Assembly: GCF_900116905.1 (NCBI RefSeq)
Contig: NZ_FPCG01000001.1
Location: 463,217-527,216 of the forward strand
Reading direction: 5' to 3'
Length of the DNA: 64,000 bases
DNA from: Micrococcus terreus
GTDB lineage: Bacteria; Actinomycetota; Actinomycetes; Actinomycetales; Micrococcaceae
A model generated the notes under the pieces. The model saw nothing but the letters and a program-made list of their open reading frames with translations. It searched no databases and had not been told where the DNA came from. Below, piece by piece: positions 18,393 through 27,717 of this stretch. Both the position numbers and the translations under genes were made by a program. The stretch's first letter is position 1. Each line of letters opens with the position of its first letter.

Positions 18393-19996
18393 TGCGCCAC
18401 GTCCCTGTCGCGACGACGGTGTCGCCGGAACACGACCATGTCACGGCGTTGGAGCAGCTGCGGGGTCCGGTGACGGTCATCCGGCGCTGTGAGTCCTTGG
18501 CTGAGCTCGTCTCGGTCGCGCGTGCCGGACTGGCCGAGGCCGTGCTCGTGGCTGGCGATGTCGACCTGCTGACCCTGACCTTCCTGGAGAGCCTGGACGC
18601 CGGAACACATCGTCCGATAGCGGTGGTGGCCCTGGCCCCGAGCCCAGCCGAACGTGACCGGCTGGCGGGCTTGGGGGTGCCGGTGTTGGCCTCCGACGCG
18701 CCTGCCCAGGAAGTGGCCGATCTCGTCATCGAGTCGGTGGAGCAGACCCGCGCCACGGGATCGGCTCGTTGGCGACCGGCCACGGCAAGGGACTCGAGCG
18801 TCTCCCGGGAGATCGCACATCTGGAACGGCAGCTGTCCTCCGATCCGGTGGCAGACGAGGAGTCGGACCAGGCCCTCGTCAACGATGATCACGGGGCGAC
18901 AGAGGAGGCCTCCTCGTCGTGTGAACGGCTGAGCGTGGGACCTGCCGCCCTCTTCTCGGGCGGCACCAGCCAGACGGCGTCTGTCAGTCAGGCAGTCAGG
19001 GAGTCGACCGCGGCGCCGGGAAGGGGCGACGGCGACGGCCCAGAGTCCCTGGCTGATGCAGATCAGAGCCATTCCGGCCCGGGGGACGGGCGCAGCACAG
19101 TCTGGCGACGCCTGCTGAACCGTCGCCGTTCCTCCAACGCTGAGTCGACCGAGAGCGCTGGACCGGACGGAACGGAGACCCAGGGCGGGGAGGGGAGCGG
19201 CCCTCGCATCACCACGGTCTGGGGTCCGGCCGGCAGCCCGGGACGCACCACGGTGGCGGTGAACCTGGCCGTGGAGATGGTGATGGAGGGACGGTCCACA
19301 CTGCTGATCGATCTGGACACCTACGCGTCCGCGGCGGCCGTGCACCTGGGTCTGCTGGAGGAGACCGCAGGCATCGCCCGGGCCTGTCATGCCGCAGACC
19401 AGGGAACACTGAGTGGGGCGTCCCTGCGTCGCGCAGCCGCTACAGCACGCGTGGCCGGGGGAGCACTGGACGTGCTGACGGGCCTGACCCGAGCAGACCG
19501 ATGGCCGGAGCTGCGCCGTCCTGCCGTGGAGACCGTCCTGGAGATCGCCAGACAGGAATGGCAGGAGATCGTGGTCGACGTCGGATTCTGTCTGGAAGAG
19601 GACGAGGAGCTCAGCTTCGACGTCCCGGCCCCTCAGCGCAACGCCGCGACCCGCGTGGGCGTCATGGCCGCCGACCGCATCCTGGCGGTCGGCACCGGTG
19701 ACCCGGTCGGCCTGCCCCGCCTGATCCGAGGGCTGGACGAACTGGAGTCCACGGGCACCACAGCGGTGATCGAGGTGGTGCTCAACCAGATCCGTGCCGA
19801 TTCCTCCGGAGTCGCCCCTCAGGCCCAGGTCCGGGCGGTCTGGGAGCGGTTCGGACCGGAGCGCGAGATCGCCGGGTTCCTGCCCTGGGACCGGAAGTCC
19901 CTGGACCGTGCCCTGCTGGGCGGACAAGTGCTCGCCGAGGCTGCCCCGAACAGTGCGCTGCGCAAGGCTCTGAGCCGCTGGGCCACCCCGGCCTGA
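18392..19996 (+). CDS. ParA/CpaE-like protein with degenerate P-loop
   Basis: A 534-residue cytoplasmic protein. Residues about 20-130 look like a receiver-like domain. A disordered, acidic, Ser-rich linker of about 140 residues follows, and residues about 268-534 form a MinD/ParA-type domain with IDLDTYASAAAVHLGLL. The P-loop reads GPAGSPGRTTVAVNLA: the signature lysine is absent and the usual GKT lysine is Arg, so ATP hydrolysis may be impaired. CpaE of Flp pilus systems has the same receiver-plus-ParA design. Translationally coupled to the SAF gene. A pilus or secretion localisation role is inferred only from that pairing. Confidence 0.8.
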   Translation: MRHVPVATTVSPEHDHVTALEQLRGPVTVIRRCESLAELVSVARAGLAEAVLVAGDVDLLTLTFLESLDAGTHRPIAVVALAPSPAERDRLAGLGVPVLASDAPAQEVADLVIESVEQTRATGSARWRPATARDSSVSREIAHLERQLSSDPVADEESDQALVNDDHGATEEASSSCERLSVGPAALFSGGTSQTASVSQAVRESTAAPGRGDGDGPESLADADQSHSGPGDGRSTVWRRLLNRRRSSNAESTESAGPDGTETQGGEGSGPRITTVWGPAGSPGRTTVAVNLAVEMVMEGRSTLLIDLDTYASAAAVHLGLLEETAGIARACHAADQGTLSGASLRRAAATARVAGGALDVLTGLTRADRWPELRRPAVETVLEIARQEWQEIVVDVGFCLEEDEELSFDVPAPQRNAATRVGVMAADRILAVGTGDPVGLPRLIRGLDELESTGTTAVIEVVLNQIRADSSGVAPQAQVRAVWERFGPEREIAGFLPWDRKSLDRALLGGQVLAEAAPNSALRKALSRWATPA

Positions 19997-20163
19997 GGCT
20001 GGACGTCTGCCCACCGACACACCCTCGGCACTGTGCATCTGTCAGTTCGCACCCCTGGGGGCCGGTCGATAGTGTGTCCCCCAGAGGCAACGGCGCCTCA
20101 CCCGGGCAGAAGCCACCGCTGAGTCCGGGCTTCGTGTTGCTATGGAAGAGGTCACCACCCGAC

Positions 20164-23100
20164 ATGTCAGCATCGACACCCCTGTGGACCGATCAGCCCG
20201 CATCTTCCTCGCGAGGACTGACCGCTCTGACGGAGGCCTACTTCCAACACGTCTCGGACACCGACCTGGCCGAGGTCGACGACGACCTGCGTCGCGCCCT
20301 GGTGGAGGGTCAGCTGGAGCTGGCCGCAGAACGTCCTCACGGTGAGGCCGCCGTGCGGGTGAGCTCCAGTCGGTCCCGCGGTCTGGTGCAGATCGTCAAC
20401 GAGGACATGCCCTTCCTGGTGGACTCGGTGATCGGTGAACTCACCCGGCAGGGACACTCCATCGGCCTGGTGGCCCATCCTGTCGTCATCGCCCACCGCG
20501 ACACCGACGGTGGAACCCTCCGAGCGGTCCATGCGGTCCCCTCGCGTCAGGGGATGGCCAGCGGCGACACCACCGCCTCGCTCACCGACCTCGGCCCCCT
20601 GATGGCCTCCTCCGGACAGCGTGCCGGGGTGGAGTCGTGGATCGGGATCCAGACCACGGACGCGCTCACCGACGAGCAGGCGCGGGAGCTGACCGAGGGC
20701 ATCTCCCGTGCGCTGCACGATGTCCGCGCAGCGGTGAAGGACTGGGACTCCATGCGTGCCTCGGCCATCACCGCGGCCCACACCCTGGTCCAGAACGCTC
20801 CGCAGAACGTCAAGGGCGTGCGTGCCAGCGCCGAGCTGCTGGAGTGGATGCAGGCCGGGCACTTCACGTTCACCGGCTACCGCCAGTACACGCTGCAGCA
20901 CGGGGACAACGGACAGGTCCTGGTGCCGGTCGAAGGGACCGGACTGGGCATCCTGCGCGCCGAGGACCACCGCCCGCCAGCACCCCTGTCCACGGCCGGA
21001 CGCAACCAGATCGAGGCGCCCTCGCCGCTGGTGATCACCAAGGCGAACTCCCGCTCACGGATCCATCGACCGGTCTACCTGGACTATGTGGCCGTCAAGA
21101 CCTACGGCGAGAACGGAAGGGTCACCGGCGAGCACCGATTCCTCGGGCTGTGGGACGCCAGGGCCTACACCACCCCGGTCGGAGACATCCCGCTGGTGCG
21201 GGACAAGGCCCAGGCCGTGATGGAGCTGGCCGGCTTCCCTCAGGACTCGCACTCCGGTGCCGAGCTGCAGCAGATCCTCGAGACGTATCCGCGCGATGAG
21301 ATGTTCCAGATCGGTGTCGAGGAGCTCTGGGACATCTGTCGGCAGATCCTGCAGCTCCAGGAACGGCGTCGGACCCGTCTGTTCCTGCGCCCCGACGTGT
21401 TCGGCCGGTTCATGAACGCCCTGGTCTTCCTGCCCCGAGACCGCTACAACACCTCGGTCCGCGGCCGGATCCAGGACCTGCTGATGGAGGCGCTGGAGGG
21501 GGAGTCGATCGACTTCCAGGTGCGCCTGACCGAATCCGTCCTGGCCCGGCTGACGTTCCGTATCCGCATGCCCAGACACCGTGAGATGGGGCCGGCCGTG
21601 GATGCGGCGGCCCTGGAGGCCCGTCTGGTCAACACGGTCCGGTCCTGGAAGGAGGGCGTGGACCAGCAGGCTGTGGTCGCCTTCGGCGAGGACTCCGGAC
21701 TGGAGCAGGCCAAGCTCTGGGATGAGGCGTTCCCGGCCGAGTACCGGGTCGCCTACGAGATCGACGACGCCCTCCAGGACATCACCCGGTTCAACGCCCT
21801 GCCCGGTGACGGCACACCGGATGTGCATCTGGACCCGAGCGCGCCGGAGGAGGACGAGGCTCGTACGGCCCGGCTGAAGCTCTACTCCGATCGTCCGAGG
21901 ACCCTCACCGAGATCCTGCCGGTCCTGCAGAACCTCGGGCTGGAGGTGCTGGACGAACGGCCCTACGAGATCACGCCCGACGACGGCCGGCGCTTCTACC
22001 TCTACGATCTCGGTCTGCGCTTCCCGCAGGGGCAGGATCCCGAGCAGGTCTCCGATCTGCTGGCCGATGCCGTCACCTCGGTGGCCATCGACGCCACGGA
22101 GTCGGATGCCTTCGACCGGTTGATCCTCAGCGTGGGGCTGCCGGTGCGGATGGTGGCCATGCTGCGCGGCTATGCCAAGTACCTGCGTCAGCTGGGAGTG
22201 GCCAACTCCTTCGGGTTCATGGCCGCCGCCCTGGCCGATAACCCGGAGGTGACCTCCGGGCTGGTCGGGTACTTCCAGGCACGGTTCGACCCACACCTGG
22301 ACCAGGCCGACGACGACGGCCCTGTCGCCGGGGAGGCCCGGATCGCCGAGGCGGAACGTCGCCGGGAGGCGGTGGAACTGGCCTTGGAGAAGGTGCCCAC
22401 CTTGGACGCGGACCGCGTGCTGCGGGCGTTCTTGACCGTCATCTCCGCCACCGAGCGCACCAACTTCTACCAGGGGCATGAGCGGCTCAGCGTCAAGCTC
22501 GCACCACAGCGGATCCCCTTCGCCCCGGAGCCACGACCCGCCCACGAGATCTGGGTCTACTCCCCGGAGGTGGAAGGCACGCACCTGCGCTTCGGATCCG
22601 TCGCCCGCGGAGGACTGCGCTGGTCGGACCGCCGAGAGGACTTCCGCACCGAGGTGCTGGGACTGGTCAAGGCCCAGCAGGTCAAGAACGCGGTGATCGT
22701 CCCCACCGGCGCCAAGGGTGGGTTCTTCGCCAAACGTCTGCCGGATCCTGCGGCGGACCGCGGCGCCTGGATGGAGGCCGGCCAGGAGGCCTACCGCACC
22801 TTCATCCGCGGCCTGCTGGACATCACCGACAACCAGCGCATCACGGCCTCCGGCACGGAGTACACCACGCGTGATCAGGTGATCCGCCATGATGGTCCCG
22901 ATGCCTACCTGGTGGTTGCCGCGGACAAGGGCACGGCCTCGTTCTCGGACATCGCCAATGAGATCTCTGCCGACTACGGACACTGGCTCGGGGACGCCTT
23001 CGCCTCCGGCGGGTCGGTCGGATACGACCACAAGGCGATGGGCATCACCGCCCGGGGCGCCTGGGAGTCGGTCAAGAGCCACTTCGCCTCCTTGGGCCGA

Positions 23101-25065
23101 GACACCCAGTCGGAGGACTTCACCGTGGTGGGCATCGGTGACATGTCCGGTGACGTCTTCGGCAACGGCATGCTGCGCTCTGAGCACATCCGTCTGGTGG
23201 CGGCCTTCAACCATCTGCACGTCTTCATCGACCCCGATCCGGACCCGTCCACGTCCTTCGCTGAGCGGAAGCGGCTCTTCGAGCTTCCCCGATCCTCATG
23301 GTCGGACTACGACGAGTCGCTGATCAGCGAGGGTGGCGGGGTCTTCGACCGCCAGGCCAAGTCGATCCGGCTGACCGATCAGATCCGCACCCTGCTGGGT
23401 CTGCCGGACGGGACGGACTCCCTGGCGCCGAACGAGCTGGTGCAGGCGATCCTGCGGGCCGATGTGGATCTGCTCTACAACGGCGGCATCGGCACCTACA
23501 TCAAGGCGGCCGAGGAGACCCACGCCGAGGTCGGGGATCGGGCCAACAACGCGGTGCGGGTCGACGGCGGCGAACTGCGGGCCACCGTGGTGGGCGAGGG
23601 CGGCAACCTGGGCATGACCCAGCGTGGACGGATCGAGGCCGCGCTGAACGGCGTGCTGCTCAACACCGATGCCATCGACAACTCCGCCGGGGTGGACTGC
23701 TCGGACCATGAGGTCAACATCAAGATCCTGGTGGATCAGCTGGTCGAGACCGGCCAGCTCCCCGCGCAGGAGCGGACCGAGCTGCTGGAGTCGATGACCG
23801 ACGAGGTCGCGCACCTGGTCCTGGAGACCAACATCGATCAGAACATCCTGTTGCGCAATGACGCCCAGCGAGTGGCCGAGTGGCTGCCCAGCTTCGAGCG
23901 GCACATGGACTGGCTGGTCCAGCACGCCGGGTTGGACCGGGACCTGGAGTTCCTGCCCGGCGAGTCGGTCCTGGCCCAGCGCCAGCAGGAGGGGACGAAC
24001 CTGACGACGCCCGAGCTGGCGGTGTTGGCGGCCTACGCCAAGATCAACCTCTCCGAACAGCTCCTCGAGACGGATCTGCCCGATGACCCGTGGTTCGAGT
24101 CCCGGCTGCAGCAGTACTTCCCGGAACCGCTGCGCGAGCGGTTCGCCGAGACCATCAGCCAGCATCCGCTGCGTCGCCAGATCATCGCCACGCTGGTGGC
24201 CAATGACGTGGTCAACACCGCCGGCATCACCTTCGTGTTCCGTGCGGGAGAGGAGACCAGTGCGCCCGTGGAGCAGATCGTGGCGGCCTACGCCGCGGTC
24301 AAGGAGATCTTCGACATCGGCGGGTTCACCGACCAGATGCGCGAGGTCCCGGCCACTGTGGCGGGCGAGGTCAAGGCCCGCACGCACCTGGACGCTCGTC
24401 GACTGCTGGACCGCGCGGTGCGCTGGTTCATCCATCACCGTGCTGATCTCACCCGGATCGGGGACGAGGTCGAGGTGTTCGCCGAGCACGTCCAGGCGAT
24501 GACCGAGCGGCTCTCGGATCTGCTGACAGGTCAGGACGCCGAACGGTTCCAGTCCTGGTATCAGGAGGCCCTGGAGGACGGGCTGCCCGAACCGCTTGCG
24601 CGTCGACGGGCCGGTCAGTTCGAGTCCTACGGTCTGCTGGATGTGGTGCTTCTGGCCCGGCAGTCCGGGCACGAGCTGCAGGAGGTCGCCGAGGTCTACT
24701 TCAACCTCTACGCCTGCTTCGGCATCGATGACCTGCTCGAGCGCATCACGGCCCTCTCCCGGGAGGACCGGTGGCAGGCCCTGGCCCGCGCCGCCCTGCG
24801 GGAGGACCTCTACGCCCTGCTGGCGGACGTCGTCGCCGCGGTCCTGGACACGGATCCGGAGGAGCAGACCACGACGACGGCCGGCACCGCTGACGCCACG
24901 GCTCGGTTGGATGCCTGGTACCGGAACAATGAGTCTCGCCTGGCACGGGCGCGCGGTTTCCTGGAGGAGATGGAGCGTTCCGATGCAGAGGACGACATCG
25001 CCACCATGACGGTGGCCCTGCGCCAGATGCGCGCCATCACCTCACGCCAGAGTGGGCGCGACTGA
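20164..25065 (+). CDS. gdh: NAD-specific glutamate dehydrogenase, 180-kDa class
   Basis: Very large (1633 residues) NAD-dependent glutamate dehydrogenase that deaminates glutamate to 2-oxoglutarate, as in M. tuberculosis Rv2476c and the Streptomyces GDH180 enzymes. The N-terminal half (about 1-700) carries ACT-like regulatory domains. The catalytic half contains the substrate-binding segment GGLRWSDRREDFRTEVLGLV, KNAVIVPTGAKGGF with the catalytic lysine, and the NAD-binding region with VVGEGGNLGMTQ. ATG 20164 was preferred to an in-frame GTG at 20074 whose extension shows no family features. The gene stands alone, about 60 bases before pdtaS. Confidence 0.95.
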   Translation: MSASTPLWTDQPASSSRGLTALTEAYFQHVSDTDLAEVDDDLRRALVEGQLELAAERPHGEAAVRVSSSRSRGLVQIVNEDMPFLVDSVIGELTRQGHSIGLVAHPVVIAHRDTDGGTLRAVHAVPSRQGMASGDTTASLTDLGPLMASSGQRAGVESWIGIQTTDALTDEQARELTEGISRALHDVRAAVKDWDSMRASAITAAHTLVQNAPQNVKGVRASAELLEWMQAGHFTFTGYRQYTLQHGDNGQVLVPVEGTGLGILRAEDHRPPAPLSTAGRNQIEAPSPLVITKANSRSRIHRPVYLDYVAVKTYGENGRVTGEHRFLGLWDARAYTTPVGDIPLVRDKAQAVMELAGFPQDSHSGAELQQILETYPRDEMFQIGVEELWDICRQILQLQERRRTRLFLRPDVFGRFMNALVFLPRDRYNTSVRGRIQDLLMEALEGESIDFQVRLTESVLARLTFRIRMPRHREMGPAVDAAALEARLVNTVRSWKEGVDQQAVVAFGEDSGLEQAKLWDEAFPAEYRVAYEIDDALQDITRFNALPGDGTPDVHLDPSAPEEDEARTARLKLYSDRPRTLTEILPVLQNLGLEVLDERPYEITPDDGRRFYLYDLGLRFPQGQDPEQVSDLLADAVTSVAIDATESDAFDRLILSVGLPVRMVAMLRGYAKYLRQLGVANSFGFMAAALADNPEVTSGLVGYFQARFDPHLDQADDDGPVAGEARIAEAERRREAVELALEKVPTLDADRVLRAFLTVISATERTNFYQGHERLSVKLAPQRIPFAPEPRPAHEIWVYSPEVEGTHLRFGSVARGGLRWSDRREDFRTEVLGLVKAQQVKNAVIVPTGAKGGFFAKRLPDPAADRGAWMEAGQEAYRTFIRGLLDITDNQRITASGTEYTTRDQVIRHDGPDAYLVVAADKGTASFSDIANEISADYGHWLGDAFASGGSVGYDHKAMGITARGAWESVKSHFASLGRDTQSEDFTVVGIGDMSGDVFGNGMLRSEHIRLVAAFNHLHVFIDPDPDPSTSFAERKRLFELPRSSWSDYDESLISEGGGVFDRQAKSIRLTDQIRTLLGLPDGTDSLAPNELVQAILRADVDLLYNGGIGTYIKAAEETHAEVGDRANNAVRVDGGELRATVVGEGGNLGMTQRGRIEAALNGVLLNTDAIDNSAGVDCSDHEVNIKILVDQLVETGQLPAQERTELLESMTDEVAHLVLETNIDQNILLRNDAQRVAEWLPSFERHMDWLVQHAGLDRDLEFLPGESVLAQRQQEGTNLTTPELAVLAAYAKINLSEQLLETDLPDDPWFESRLQQYFPEPLRERFAETISQHPLRRQIIATLVANDVVNTAGITFVFRAGEETSAPVEQIVAAYAAVKEIFDIGGFTDQMREVPATVAGEVKARTHLDARRLLDRAVRWFIHHRADLTRIGDEVEVFAEHVQAMTERLSDLLTGQDAERFQSWYQEALEDGLPEPLARRRAGQFESYGLLDVVLLARQSGHELQEVAEVYFNLYACFGIDDLLERITALSREDRWQALARAALREDLYALLADVVAAVLDTDPEEQTTTTAGTADATARLDAWYRNNESRLARARGFLEEMERSDAEDDIATMTVALRQMRAITSRQSGRD

Positions 25066-25115
25066 CCCCTCTCGACGGGCCCAGCTCTAGCCACGGACGC
25101 TCAGGTCGCCGCGGG

Positions 25116-25121
25116 TAGGCT
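25116..25121 (+). promoter_or_regulatory. Leaderless -10 box (TAGGCT) of pdtaS
   Basis: TAGGCT lies exactly six bases before the pdtaS ATG and there is no ribosome binding site, so the mRNA probably begins at the start codon. Confidence 0.55.
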
Positions 25122-25127
25122 GGGCCC

Positions 25128-26660
25128 ATGGCGTTGCACACCGAACCCCTGGTGGGGCATCCCGCCCTGCAGGACGGTGACGTCGAATGGCTCCACCTGG
25201 TGGTGGGGGACTGGCAGCTGGTGGCGGATCTGGCCTTCGCCGATCTGGTCCTGTGGTTCCCCGTGGACGCGGCATCATCCCCTGCAGGCTCCGGTGACCG
25301 AAGCTTCGTGGCCTTGGCCCAGGCCCGTCCCCCGACCTCGCAGACCTCGCTGCACCGGGACATCGTGGGCAGCCGGGTGCGTGCCGACCTCCGGTCCCTG
25401 GTGGACCAGGCCTGGTCCACGGGCGAACCGCAGTGGACCGCGCCCAGTGCCTTCGCCCCGGACAGTGCCATGCGCGTCTCGGTCTGGCCCGTGCAGCACC
25501 GCGGTCGGACCATCGCGGTGATCACGGTGCATCAGGACCTGACCGGCCACCGGACCCCGTCGCGGTTGGAGCTGACCTATCGCCGCAGCGCCAAGGATCT
25601 GCTGGGCATGGCGGCCAGAGGGCACTGGCCGGATCCGCAGAACCATGTGGGCAGCAGCCACCGAGGGATGCCGCGGGTGGGTGACGGACTGCTGAGGCTG
25701 GACACCCAGGGGGTGGTCGAATTCGCCACACCCAATGCGGTCTCAGCCTTCAGGCGATTGGGGTATGACGACTCCCTGGAGGGGAAGTCGCTGGCCCGCA
25801 TCGTCACCGATCTCCAGGACCAGCGTCGGCCCCTGGACGAGTCGTTGCCCCTCGTGCTGACGGGCAAGGCCACTGCCCGCGCCGATGTGGAGATCCGGTC
25901 GGTCAATGTCACGCTGCGCTCCGTGCCGTTGCGGGATGAACAGGGGCGCGCGGGAGCGATCGTGCTGCTGCGCGATGTCACCGAGCTGCGTCGCCGGGAG
26001 CAGCAGCTGGTCAGCAAGGACGCCACGATCCGGGAGATCCACCACCGGGTGAAGAACAACCTGCAGACGGTGGCGGCACTGCTGCGCATGCAGTCCCGGA
26101 GGATGAGTTCGCCCGAGGCTCGACAGGGACTCGAGCAGGCGATGCGACGGGTGGGAACGATCGCCCTGGTCCACGAGACCCTGTCCCAGGGGCTGGATCA
26201 GCAGGTGGACATGGATGCCCTGATCGGACGCCAGTTCCGGTTGGCGGTGGAGATCTCAGGTGACCAGCCTCAGGCGGAGGTCCACACACGCTTCGACGGA
26301 GGATTCGGCCAGCTGCACAGTGACCTGGCCACCCCGCTGGCGCTGGTGATCAACGAACTGGCCGCCAACGCGATCGAGCACGGACTGGCCGGGGCTCCTG
26401 GCGAGATCGGCCTGCGTGCGGAACGCCGCCAGGTGGGAGGGAACGAGACACTGCGGGTGGTGCTGTGGGATTCCGGCGGCACAGGACCGGCACCGGCCGT
26501 CAAGGACGGAGGGATGCCAGGAAGCGGCACGGGCCTCGGGCTGAAGATCGTGCACACCCTGGTGGAGGTCGACCTGCAGGGCACCATCGACTGGGCGCCT
26601 CGTGCCGGCGGTGGCACTGAGGTCACGCTGGATCTGCCCGTGGATGCGGCCCTGAGCTGA
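25128..26660 (+). CDS. pdtaS: Sensor histidine kinase PdtaS
   Basis: Cytosolic sensor kinase of the PdtaS/PdtaR system, whose partner is an ANTAR regulator that binds RNA. It has 510 residues: an N-terminal GAF domain (about 1-150), a PAS domain (about 180-290), a HisKA_2 dimerisation domain with His305/His306 in EIHHRVKNNLQTVAALL, and an HATPase domain with NELAANAIEHGL and GSGTGLGLKIV. No membrane helix. The gene faces whiB1, the same neighbourhood as Rv3220c-Rv3219 in M. tuberculosis. pdtaR is not in the window. Ends at a bidirectional terminator. Confidence 0.94.
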   Translation: MALHTEPLVGHPALQDGDVEWLHLVVGDWQLVADLAFADLVLWFPVDAASSPAGSGDRSFVALAQARPPTSQTSLHRDIVGSRVRADLRSLVDQAWSTGEPQWTAPSAFAPDSAMRVSVWPVQHRGRTIAVITVHQDLTGHRTPSRLELTYRRSAKDLLGMAARGHWPDPQNHVGSSHRGMPRVGDGLLRLDTQGVVEFATPNAVSAFRRLGYDDSLEGKSLARIVTDLQDQRRPLDESLPLVLTGKATARADVEIRSVNVTLRSVPLRDEQGRAGAIVLLRDVTELRRREQQLVSKDATIREIHHRVKNNLQTVAALLRMQSRRMSSPEARQGLEQAMRRVGTIALVHETLSQGLDQQVDMDALIGRQFRLAVEISGDQPQAEVHTRFDGGFGQLHSDLATPLALVINELAANAIEHGLAGAPGEIGLRAERRQVGGNETLRVVLWDSGGTGPAPAVKDGGMPGSGTGLGLKIVHTLVEVDLQGTIDWAPRAGGGTEVTLDLPVDAALS

Positions 26661-26679
26661 ACCGATCCCTGAACGCCGT

Positions 26680-26720
26680 CGTCCCCGGCCTCCCTCGCGG
26701 AACGAGGGGGACCGGGGACG
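26680..26720. terminator. Bidirectional terminator between pdtaS and whiB1
   Basis: Long inverted repeat: CGTCCCCGG (26680-26688) pairs with CCGGGGACG (26712-26720), extended inward by a CTCG/CGAG stem. It sits between convergent genes, 20 bases after pdtaS and 27 bases after whiB1. Confidence 0.8.
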
Positions 26721-26746
26721 ATCAGATCTGGTCGGTGAGCTGGAGA

Positions 26747-26995
26747 TCAGGAAGCGCGGCGGGCGCGAGCGGCGCGGCGCTTCAGTGCGCGACGCTCGTC
26801 CTCGCTCATGCCTCCCCACACACCCGAGTCCTGGCCGGACTCGATGGCCCACTGCAGGCAGGTGTCGATGACCTCGCAGGTGCGGCACACGGCCTTCGCC
26901 TCCTCGATCTGGAGCAGGGCCGGCCCCGTGTTCCCCACCGGGAAGAACAGCTCCGGGTCCTTGTCCAGGCAGGCTGCGCGGCTACGCCAATCCAT
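26747..26995 (-). CDS. whiB1: WhiB1-type iron-sulfur transcription factor
   Basis: An 82-residue Wbl protein that binds a [4Fe-4S] cluster through Cys9, Cys37, Cys40 and Cys46, followed by the turn motif GVWGGMSEDERRALKRR and a basic DNA-binding tail. In mycobacteria WhiB1 is essential, nitric-oxide sensitive and binds the primary sigma factor. The first 60 residues, with CLDKDPELFFPVGN, are close to M. tuberculosis WhiB1. GAAGGAG precedes the ATG with longer than usual spacing. A 27-bp palindrome lies between the likely promoter and this site. Convergent with pdtaS, as in mycobacteria. Confidence 0.96.
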   Translation of the reverse strand: MDWRSRAACLDKDPELFFPVGNTGPALLQIEEAKAVCRTCEVIDTCLQWAIESGQDSGVWGGMSEDERRALKRRAARARRAS

Positions 26996-27305
26996 GCTGT
27001 CGGTTCACTCCTTCACAGCCGCTGCACCAGTGGTGCAGCGGCTCTATACTGGCCGAACGAGGTCACGGTCCCCTCTGGTGGAAGGACCGTGCGGGACACC
27101 CGGGGTTCCCTGTTCAGCCGATGGCAACAGAAAGGGGGCCGAGCGACGACCCCCGCAGAACAATCTCGAGTTAGTTTTCCACGGTCTGCCCGGCGCCACA
27201 AGGGTCTGATGTGTCCAAAGTGCGCTTTGAGCTGAGGGATTGGTCACATGCGCGAACTGTGACAAGCCCTCAACGTTGACCGCCGCACCAGCGAAAGGAC
27301 CTGTT
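26996..27305. promoter_or_regulatory. Divergent regulatory gap, whiB1 and membrane protein
   Basis: A 310-base region without a gene. It holds the whiB1 promoter (TATA-containing box on the minus strand at about 27044-27049), the whiB1 palindrome, a perfect 8-bp hairpin (27064-27071 with 27084-27091), and a G-run/C-run pair near 27136-27157 that could form a second stem. I do not recognise a known RNA family. The promoter of the rightward membrane protein gene should also be here but is not obvious. Confidence 0.45.
27017..27043 (-). repeat. 27-bp perfect palindrome in whiB1 leader
   Basis: 13-bp arms (27017-27029 and 27031-27043) around one central base, AGCCGCTGCACCA and its complement. 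It lies directly downstream of the probable whiB1 -10 box, so it would fold as a hairpin at or near the 5' end of the mRNA, just before the GAAGGAG site. It could instead be a protein operator. Confidence 0.75.
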
Positions 27306-27713
27306 GTGCCCGCTTCGACCCCTGCTGTGGGATTGCGTCACCCGCTGGTGGTGGCGGCCGTCCTCGTGCTGTTCCTGCAGGCGGCCGCCGTGCTGTGGAC
27401 GGCGGTGCGGTTCGCCCGTGACCTGGGCACGGGAGTGGCTCTGAACCTGGGCGGCCAGATCTTCCTCGTGGTGCTGGTGGCCCTGGGTGGGGTGTGGCTC
27501 GTGGCCGTCGCGATCGGCGTGTGGAGAGGTGGGGCCTGGAGCCGCTCGGCGGCCACCGTGGTGGAGCTGTTCGCGGTGATCCTCTCGGTCAGCTACCTCT
27601 CTGCCGGGAACTGGCTGATCGCGGCGGCCTTCCTGGTGCCGGCCGCTGCGGTGCTGGTGATGCTCTTCAGCGCCCCGGTCGGGCAGCACCTCTCCGGCGC
27701 TGCCCAACGCTGA
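27306..27713 (+). CDS. Small four-helix membrane protein, unknown
   Basis: A 135-residue integral membrane protein that I do not recognise. It has a short N-terminus, then four hydrophobic helices at about 13-35, 48-70, 78-95 and 98-122, and a short polar tail. Charged residues in the helices are rare (one Arg-Asp pair between helices 1 and 2). GTG start preceded by AAAGGA at about seven bases. It ends four bases before the convergent DUF1844 gene. Similar small membrane proteins are often found upstream of infC in Micrococcales. Function unknown. Confidence 0.7.
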   Translation: MPASTPAVGLRHPLVVAAVLVLFLQAAAVLWTAVRFARDLGTGVALNLGGQIFLVVLVALGGVWLVAVAIGVWRGGAWSRSAATVVELFAVILSVSYLSAGNWLIAAAFLVPAAAVLVMLFSAPVGQHLSGAAQR

Positions 27714-27717
27714 TGGA

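Noticed and set aside
20074..20163. Upstream in-frame start of glutamate dehydrogenase
   Set aside because: It would overlap the TAGTGT promoter box and adds Pro/Gly-rich residues not seen in the family.
21055..24672. Two long antisense frames opposite the glutamate dehydrogenase gene
   Set aside because: Same GC artefact: repetitive composition, no ribosome binding site, no domain signal.
27060..27160. 6C-type structured RNA
   Set aside because: Two stems are present but the paired C-rich loops that define that family are not.
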